Source: Planctomycetota bacterium
Lineage (GTDB): Bacteria > Planctomycetota > UBA1135 > GCA-002686595
NCBI GenBank assembly: GCA_011524785.1
Contig: WTJQ01000086.1
Coordinates: 1-10,920 of the forward strand
Reading direction: 5' to 3'
Length of the DNA: 10,920 nucleotides
Below the pieces are notes generated by a model, which saw only the letters and a list, made by a program, of their open reading frames with translations, did no database searches and was not told the origin of the DNA. This document shows positions 6,858 to 10,920 of the stretch, one piece after another. The first letter of the stretch is position 1, and every line of letters starts with the position of its first letter. Position numbers and translations under genes: made by a program.

Positions 6858-8252
6858 TCAGGCCTCCCCGGCCAGGGCGGTCTTGCGGAAGCCCCGCTGC
6901 CGGCTACCGGGAGAGGCGAAGCCATGGGCCCGGCGTGCGACCAGCGGACCTCGCTCGCCCCGGCTCCGAACCGGATACCTGACCTCGTCCTTCATCTCCT
7001 GACGCGCGACCCTACCGAACACCAGCACGAGCGCGTGCAGGTGGTAGCCGAGGTCGAAGTGGGCCAGGTTCAGGAAGAAGCTCCCCACCATGAACGAGAG
7101 CAGGGCCGCCTCGAACAGTGTGCAGTAGGACAACATCCAGCTCGCGAAGTAGCGCCGCGCCGCCTCCTTCCGGATGCGGAGGATGTCGATGAAGGAGGCC
7201 GCGAAGAGGGCGAGGTAGGCGATCAGCGCTGGGAGGCCGCACTCGGCCGCCAGCTGCAGGTAGCTGTTGTGTGCCACCAGCGTGCCCTCGCCGCTGAGCT
7301 GCTCCTCCGTCGGGTTGGGCTCGAACTCCACGTAGTTCGACTGGAAACGGCGCAGGCCCATCCCCGTCAGGGGCTCCTCCTCGATCATGCGCAGGGCCAC
7401 CTGCCAAGCACGGATCCGGCCCATGGCAGAGCCGTCCTGCTGGTAGGTGGAGATCGTGCGGATCCGCTCCCAGAACTCGTCGGGCGAGGCGGCGAGGATC
7501 GCACCGGAGGCCAGGACCCCGAAGAGGATGCCCATCATCCGGTTCCGGCTCCGCCAAACGAGCACGCTCATGGCGACGCCCAGCGACAGGAAGCCCCCCC
7601 GAGAGCGGGTGAGGATGACGGTGAACGCCGACAGAGGCGCCATGATCTTGAGCCCCCGCCGCAGGGTGGGGTTCCGCTCACTCAGGGCCAGGTGCAGCAC
7701 CATGGGCACCGTCATGGCCATCACGAGGGCGAAGTCGTTGTTGTCCTCGATCATCCCGCCCGGACCGCGGATGATGTAGAGCGCACCACCGCGCAGGATT
7801 CCCTGCACGCCGTCCTTCACCCCATAGAAGGCGAAGGACATCGCGATGACCCAGAGCACGATCCGCAGCTGCTCGCGCGTCCGGACGAGGGCCGTGGTGA
7901 AGATCGCGATGAACACGATCTTGGCGTACTCGATGTAGCCAACCCACTCGATGGGCGCCTCGCCGTGAGCGAAGAAGTGCCCGAGACCGATCCAGACCAC
8001 GAGGAAGGCCAGCAGCCCGGTCCGCAGGGACAGGACCGGCGGGTACTTCTCCCGCGCCGCGAACCAGCCGCCAACCATGACGGTGGCCACCAGGAGCGAC
8101 CAGCGCTGCTCGCGTGCGAAGCCCCAGGTCAGGTCCTGGAGCCGCATGTAGGCGAGGACCGAGAAGAGCAGCAGCCCGACGAACGGCCGCCGGAAGCAGA
8201 TCGGAAGGGACCCCAGGATGAACAGGGCAACGAGGATGTCGCGCAGGCTCAT
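6858..8252 (-). CDS. O-antigen ligase/Wzy-like membrane protein, exosortase-A-associated family
   Basis: 464 residues, polytopic inner-membrane protein with about 10-12 hydrophobic segments (first near 5-20 and 24-36, last near 381-412). It would polymerise or transfer lipid-linked EPS units at the periplasmic face. The N-terminus (RDILVALFILGSLPICFRRP, then LTWGFA) and the middle stretch FYGVKDGVQGILRGG (142-156), GPGG then DNNDFAL (163-176), TRSRGGFLSL (215-224) and SAMGRIRAW (275-283) match what is known of the 'putative O-glycosylation ligase, exosortase A system-associated' family (TIGR03097). The periplasmic loop carries AHNSYLQ (327-333), the usual His-containing motif of O-antigen ligases. 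The tail after about residue 420 is hydrophilic, Arg/Gly-rich and probably cytoplasmic. The start is ATG at 8250-8252; no convincing ribosome site is seen. It follows the chain-length gene after a 55-bp gap with a hairpin. Whether it acts as ligase or polymerase cannot be told from sequence. Confidence 0.92.
   Translation of the reverse strand: MSLRDILVALFILGSLPICFRRPFVGLLLFSVLAYMRLQDLTWGFAREQRWSLLVATVMVGGWFAAREKYPPVLSLRTGLLAFLVVWIGLGHFFAHGEAPIEWVGYIEYAKIVFIAIFTTALVRTREQLRIVLWVIAMSFAFYGVKDGVQGILRGGALYIIRGPGGMIEDNNDFALVMAMTVPMVLHLALSERNPTLRRGLKIMAPLSAFTVILTRSRGGFLSLGVAMSVLVWRSRNRMMGILFGVLASGAILAASPDEFWERIRTISTYQQDGSAMGRIRAWQVALRMIEEEPLTGMGLRRFQSNYVEFEPNPTEEQLSGEGTLVAHNSYLQLAAECGLPALIAYLALFAASFIDILRIRKEAARRYFASWMLSYCTLFEAALLSFMVGSFFLNLAHFDLGYHLHALVLVFGRVARQEMKDEVRYPVRSRGERGPLVARRAHGFASPGSRQRGFRKTALAGEA
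6863..6869 (-). promoter_or_regulatory. Ribosome binding site of the amidotransferase gene
   Basis: GGGGAGG on the - strand lies 11 nt before the GTG start at 6851 and inside the last codons of the ligase gene (Gly-Glu-Ala-stop). The spacing is on the long side. Its position suggests that translation of the two genes is linked. Confidence 0.5.
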
Positions 8253-8272
8253 GGGGCGTCTCGGGGGCTGGG

Positions 8273-8290
8273 CACGCGGAGGGCCGCGTG
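8273..8290 (-). other. Intercistronic hairpin between chain-length and ligase genes
   Basis: CACGCGG and CCGCGTG form a perfect 7-bp, GC-rich stem with a 4-nt loop, 18-35 nt downstream of the chain-length protein stop in the direction of transcription. No T-run follows, so full termination is unlikely. It could be an attenuator, a stop to 3' exonucleases, or an RNA processing site that sets different levels of the genes on either side. Confidence 0.45.
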
Positions 8291-8310
8291 GTCACGGGGT
8301 CACGACGTCA
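8291..8310. repeat. Short 8-bp-phased GTCA repeat
   Basis: GTCACGGG, GTCACGAC and GTCA follow each other with GTCA at 8291, 8299 and 8307, an exact 8-bp period. The third copy overlaps the TGA stop of the chain-length gene. It fills the gap between that stop and the hairpin at 8273-8290. It may be chance in GC-rich DNA; no binding protein can be named. Confidence 0.3.
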
Positions 8311-9933
8311 CTCGAAGGCCGAGCGGAACTCCTCGATGACGCGCAGGACGTCGTTGCTGAGGAGGGACTGGTTGTTGACCCAGGCCCAGGTCACGTAGCC
8401 GATGAAGAGCACGACCGTGGCCGAGACCCCGCCCACCGCAACGCGAGCAGCCGCGCGGCGGCGCGCCTGGGAGCGCGTGACGATGAGGTTGACCGTCCCC
8501 AGAACGGGGAGCGCCATGGTGCGGGCGATGTCGCTGGGAGAGCGGAAGCTGCTGCCCGAGAACTCCTTGGCCAGCGCCGTACCGGTCCCGATGGCGAACC
8601 CCGCCAGCACGCTGAAGAGCCCGATCAGCCACGGGTTGGGCTCGGTCGGTGAGACCGGCAGGCTCGCCGGGTCCTGGACCTCGAAGGGATCCGCGAGGGG
8701 GCTGTCCAGCTGGACGAGCTCCTGACGCAGCGCTTCGAGGCGGGTCTCCGTCGTCTCGAGGACGGCGTTCTTGCGCTCCTGCTCGTCGAGCAGGCCAGCG
8801 ATCTGCACGAAGGCGTCCTGCAGCTCACGGACCTCGAGGCTCATGGCCGCCACGCGGTCCGCCATCCCCTGCCGCGCCGACTCGAGGGCGTCGAGCTCGC
8901 GACGTGCCTCCTCGGCCTCTAGGGCCTTGGCGACCTTGGCCTCGTTGGGGACCATCAGGCGGTCCTCATAGGGAGCGGACTGAGAGGCCACCAGCGAGTC
9001 GCGCTGCTCGCGCAGCCGGGCGATCTCGCCCTGCACGGCCCGGTAGCGCGAGTGCGCCGGGAGCCAGCCCTCGGAGAGGATCCGTGCCTCGAGCTCGGCG
9101 ATCTTGGCGTCCACCTCGCCCAGCTGCTGCGTCAGGTCCTCCGCCTCGCTGCGCGTGACGAAGGGCACCTCGTCCTCCATGCGGTCCCGGGCGGCCTCGA
9201 GCCGCGCCAGATCGGCCTCCTTCTCGAAGACCTGGTCCTCGAGCACCTCCAGCTCGGCCTCCGCCTCGTCGAGGCGGGCGAACTGGGGAGCCGTGGCGTC
9301 CTCACGCCCGTCCGGGCCCTTGGCCCCGGGATAGATGCCGTGGGTCTGGCGGAGCGAGGAGATCTGCTCCCCGATCCCGCGCAGCACGCCGCTGATCTCC
9401 TCGCGTGCGTCCTTGAGGTCGGCGTAGGACTGACGCACCTGGGACTGACGCAGCTCCAGGACCTCGGTCCGCCAGCGCTCCATCAGCTCGCGCAGGAACT
9501 CCTGGGCCCGGCGCGCGTCGACGTGGGCGAACTCGGCCCGCACCAGCTGCTGCGTGGCCATGCGGTCCATGGGCGGGGTCTCGACCGAGAGGTTGTCGAG
9601 GGTCTTCTCGACGTACTGGACCCGATCGGTGTTGCCGAGCGAAGCGTACTCGAGCCAGTTGAGATCCTGCAGCACGGCGCGAACGCGCTGCGGCGAGCGG
9701 ATGGTGTGCTCGGCCACGCGCCCCTCACTGGTGCCGCCCGTCCGATTGCCCCCCGTCTCGAGATCCCGAAGCATGACCCTCGTCGAGGAGACGTACTTCT
9801 TGGGGACCAGCACGGCGACGCTGATCCCCACCGCGGAGATCAGCAGGCCGGGCAGCAGGATGGTCCAGGCGCGCCGCCGGAGCAGGCGCTTGAACTCGTC
9901 GAACTGACTCGTGGACTCGACTTCGACAGCCAT
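8308..9933 (-). CDS. Polysaccharide chain-length co-polymerase (Wzz/GumC-like), no kinase domain
   Basis: 541 residues, inner-membrane protein with a large periplasmic coiled-coil domain that sets EPS chain length and links polymerase to export. TM1 lies near 23-43, followed by the Wzz beta/alpha region (KKYVSSTRVMLRD, 45-57). Long heptad-like helices rich in Glu, Arg, Leu and Ala run from about 140 to 410. A proline-rich stretch (LPVSPTEPNP, 425-434) leads into TM2 near 435-454. The cytoplasmic piece SPSDIARTMALPVLGTVNL (465-483) resembles the linker that joins GumC/Wzc proteins to a tyrosine kinase, but no Walker A motif follows; instead a third TM lies near 498-518. This layout and length fit the exosortase-associated co-polymerase family (TIGR03007). 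The start is ATG at 9931-9933, 9 nt after the stop of the export gene. No clear Shine-Dalgarno is seen, so translation may depend on the gene before it. Confidence 0.93.
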   Translation of the reverse strand: MAVEVESTSQFDEFKRLLRRRAWTILLPGLLISAVGISVAVLVPKKYVSSTRVMLRDLETGGNRTGGTSEGRVAEHTIRSPQRVRAVLQDLNWLEYASLGNTDRVQYVEKTLDNLSVETPPMDRMATQQLVRAEFAHVDARRAQEFLRELMERWRTEVLELRQSQVRQSYADLKDAREEISGVLRGIGEQISSLRQTHGIYPGAKGPDGREDATAPQFARLDEAEAELEVLEDQVFEKEADLARLEAARDRMEDEVPFVTRSEAEDLTQQLGEVDAKIAELEARILSEGWLPAHSRYRAVQGEIARLREQRDSLVASQSAPYEDRLMVPNEAKVAKALEAEEARRELDALESARQGMADRVAAMSLEVRELQDAFVQIAGLLDEQERKNAVLETTETRLEALRQELVQLDSPLADPFEVQDPASLPVSPTEPNPWLIGLFSVLAGFAIGTGTALAKEFSGSSFRSPSDIARTMALPVLGTVNLIVTRSQARRRAAARVAVGGVSATVVLFIGYVTWAWVNNQSLLSNDVLRVIEEFRSAFE

Positions 9934-9942
9934 GGATCTGCG

Positions 9943-10779
9943 CTAGAAGAACAGGCCGCCTCGGGCGCCGCCTGCCTGGAGGTTCGTATCGAACAGCCCG
10001 AAGCGGCTGCCCCAGAAGAAGGCGCTGGAGACCTCACGGATCACCTCGGTGAAGGGGAAGATCAGCGCCTTGATGAAGTAGGCCACCTGGGCCAGCATCG
10101 TCGGGGGCACGAAGATGATGTCGCGCTCCTGGACGTGGAAGTTGAAGGTCGAGTCGCCCTCGAAGAGGTCGTTGATGTTGACCACGGCGATGAACGGATC
10201 GACGGGGTCGGCGCGAATCAGCTTCACGCGGCCCAGGTTGGCCGAGTTGGGGCGCGGCTCGGAGGCCATGACGGCCTCGAAGATGGTCAGGTCGCCCTCG
10301 AACTGCACCTCACCCTCGGAGTAGACCTCCCCGAAGACGAAGTACTTCTTGCCCTGGGTCTTGATCTGGACCTCGAGCTGCGTCTCGTCGTAGTAGGCGC
10401 TGTAGCGCTCGGTCAGGTAGGCCCGCAGGTCCGAGCGGGTGTAGCCAGCCACGTGGACGACCCCGAGCTCGGGCAGGAGCACGGTGCCGTCGATGTCCAC
10501 GACCTGGGTGCTGGAGAGGCGCCCGGGCTTGAGGACGTCGATGAGCGCCACCGTGTCGCCGATCGACACGTAGTTCTCCTCCTCCGCGTTGCCCGTGTAG
10601 CGGTTTCCGAAGCCGTCCCGATTGAGGTACTGGAGGACCCGCTTGTCCGGGGCGCTGCTCGAGTTGCAGCCGCCGAGCCAGGTCACGGCCGACAGCAGCA
10701 GGAGCAGACCGAGGCCCCAGCGCGAGGGCCAGGAGCGGGACTCGAGGGGGTTGGCGAGGCGAGAGGGGCTGGGCATCAC
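9943..10779 (-). CDS. Wza-like polysaccharide export lipoprotein
   Basis: 278 residues, outer-membrane lipoprotein expected to form the EPS exit channel. A basic N-region is followed by a hydrophobic stretch (about 22-35) and the lipobox LGGC, with lipidated Cys38. The Poly_export domain covers roughly 68-140 (YVSIGDTVALIDV, then DGTVLLPELGVVHVAGYT). One SLBB domain follows at about 145-200 (KKYFVFGEVYSEGEVQF). The C-terminal part contains a long hydrophobic/amphipathic helix (about 228-256), possibly the membrane-spanning segment. It is shorter than E. coli Wza (379 residues) and has one SLBB domain instead of two or more. The start is either GTG at 10777-10779 or ATG at 10774-10776, adjacent codons in frame; the ATG seems likelier. 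No Shine-Dalgarno is seen; a pyrimidine tract precedes the start. It is the first complete gene of the operon. The stop is TAG. Confidence 0.92.
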   Translation of the reverse strand: MMPSPSRLANPLESRSWPSRWGLGLLLLLSAVTWLGGCNSSSAPDKRVLQYLNRDGFGNRYTGNAEEENYVSIGDTVALIDVLKPGRLSSTQVVDIDGTVLLPELGVVHVAGYTRSDLRAYLTERYSAYYDETQLEVQIKTQGKKYFVFGEVYSEGEVQFEGDLTIFEAVMASEPRPNSANLGRVKLIRADPVDPFIAVVNINDLFEGDSTFNFHVQERDIIFVPPTMLAQVAYFIKALIFPFTEVIREVSSAFFWGSRFGLFDTNLQAGGARGGLFF

Positions 10780-10780
10780 T

Positions 10781-10796
10781 GGGGGGAAGGAAGAAG
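10781..10796 (-). promoter_or_regulatory. Polypyrimidine leader directly before the export gene
   Basis: On the - strand 16 pyrimidines in a row (CTTCTTCCTTCCCCCC) end one base before the GTG-ATG start, where a purine-rich ribosome site would be expected. GGAGGAG occurs about 31 nt upstream of the ATG (10807-10813), too far for normal use. The tract could be a ribosomal protein S1 contact or be neutral. Confidence 0.3.
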
Positions 10797-10847
10797 CGCG
10801 CGAAGCGCTCCTCCAGGGTCAGGATCGGCAGGAACGAGATCGGAGTT

Positions 10848-10880
10848 GACCCCGGGGCCGTCGCCCGGCCCCCCGGGATC
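10848..10880 (-). terminator. Strong GC hairpin after the upstream gene; possible terminator or attenuator
   Basis: On the - strand the arm at 10866-10880 pairs with the arm at 10848-10860 around a 5-nt loop (GGCGA). The stem has 7 perfect GC pairs next to the loop, a 2-nt bulge, then further pairs (CCC with GGG, one T-G wobble, GA with TC). It starts within the stop codon of the upstream gene. No T-run follows, so it is not a textbook terminator. It could separate that gene from the operon or reduce read-through into the export gene. The remainder of the gap to 10780 holds the leader but no promoter that I can recognise. Confidence 0.4.
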
Positions 10881-10920
10881 AGCCTTGGCCTCGCGAACCG
10901 TACTGCCGCTCGTAGTAGTC
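10879..10920 (-). CDS. C-terminal end of an unidentified protein, running off the right edge
   Basis: Thirteen codons end in TGA at 10879-10881, reading DYYERQYGSRGQG. Third positions are mostly G or C, as in the neighbours, and a strong hairpin begins at the stop, both in favour of a real gene end. Three tyrosines in seven residues recall the tyrosine-rich tails of bacterial tyrosine kinases (Wzc/CpsD type) that partner chain-length proteins, but the piece is far too short to assign. It is on the same strand as the EPS operon and may be its preceding gene. Confidence 0.4.
   Translation of the reverse strand, partial: DYYERQYGSRGQG

Noticed and set aside
4722..8339. A 1205-codon open frame on the + strand, the longest open frame in the window.
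   Set aside because: It lies codon-for-codon opposite the amidotransferase and ligase genes, both with complete family motifs. It stays open because those genes use no TTA, CTA or TCA codons, as expected in high-GC DNA. Its translation is low-complexity (His/Glu/Gly/Arg-rich) with no family resemblance.
10783..10842. A short - strand reading (ISFLPILTLEERFARFF and on) in the leader of the export gene, with GC-rich third positions.
   Set aside because: It has no ATG, GTG or TTG start nearby, continues out of frame into the export gene, and upstream overlaps the end of the preceding gene. Most likely chance.
1..10920. tRNA, rRNA, CRISPR arrays, insertion sequences, riboswitches and sigma-70-like promoters.
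   Set aside because: Read on both strands by eye, none was found. Genes fill nearly all of the window; the largest gap is about 99 bp (10780-10878).

Overview
This is a high-GC bacterial window with strong G/C bias at third codon positions. It holds most of an exopolysaccharide (EPS) assembly locus of the type linked to exosortase A (XrtA/EpsH, PEP-CTERM) systems. The organism is not identified. A Gram-negative cell with an outer membrane is implied by the Wza-like lipoprotein. A planctomycete or a myxobacterium-like lineage is my best guess from the style of the proteins, and it is inference only.

Layout. Bases 2-2959 (+ strand) carry the 3' part of a very long helical-repeat (TPR-like) protein whose start lies off the left edge. 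Bases 2960-10779 (- strand) carry six genes that read right to left as one probable operon: Wza-like outer-membrane export lipoprotein, Wzz/GumC-like chain-length co-polymerase, exosortase-A-associated O-antigen-ligase/Wzy-like membrane protein, glutamine-dependent amidotransferase of the asparagine synthase family, GT4 glycosyltransferase, and a polysaccharide deacetylase of the PEP-CTERM-locus subfamily. Bases 10879-10920 hold the last 13 codons of a further - strand gene that runs off the right edge.

How the genes fit together. The glycosyltransferase would add sugars to a lipid-linked unit in the cytoplasm, and the amidotransferase could amidate a sugar acid or other acyl group. The multi-membrane ligase/polymerase would join units at the periplasmic face, with length set by the chain-length protein. 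The Wza-like lipoprotein would let the chain across the outer membrane. The deacetylase would remove N- or O-acetyl groups. No flippase, initiating sugar-phosphate transferase, tyrosine kinase domain or exosortase is visible; these would have to lie outside, most likely past the right edge.

Expression signals. The last three genes start with GTG. Two junctions are 4-bp GTGA stop/start overlaps, and a third gap is only 6 bp, which suggests translational coupling. Two strong GC hairpins sit in the only sizeable gaps (between the chain-length and ligase genes, and ahead of the export gene). The TPR gene and the operon converge with no spacer: the two stop codons form TGATCA inside a 14-bp perfect palindrome. 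No tRNA, rRNA, CRISPR array, transposase or recognisable promoter was seen.
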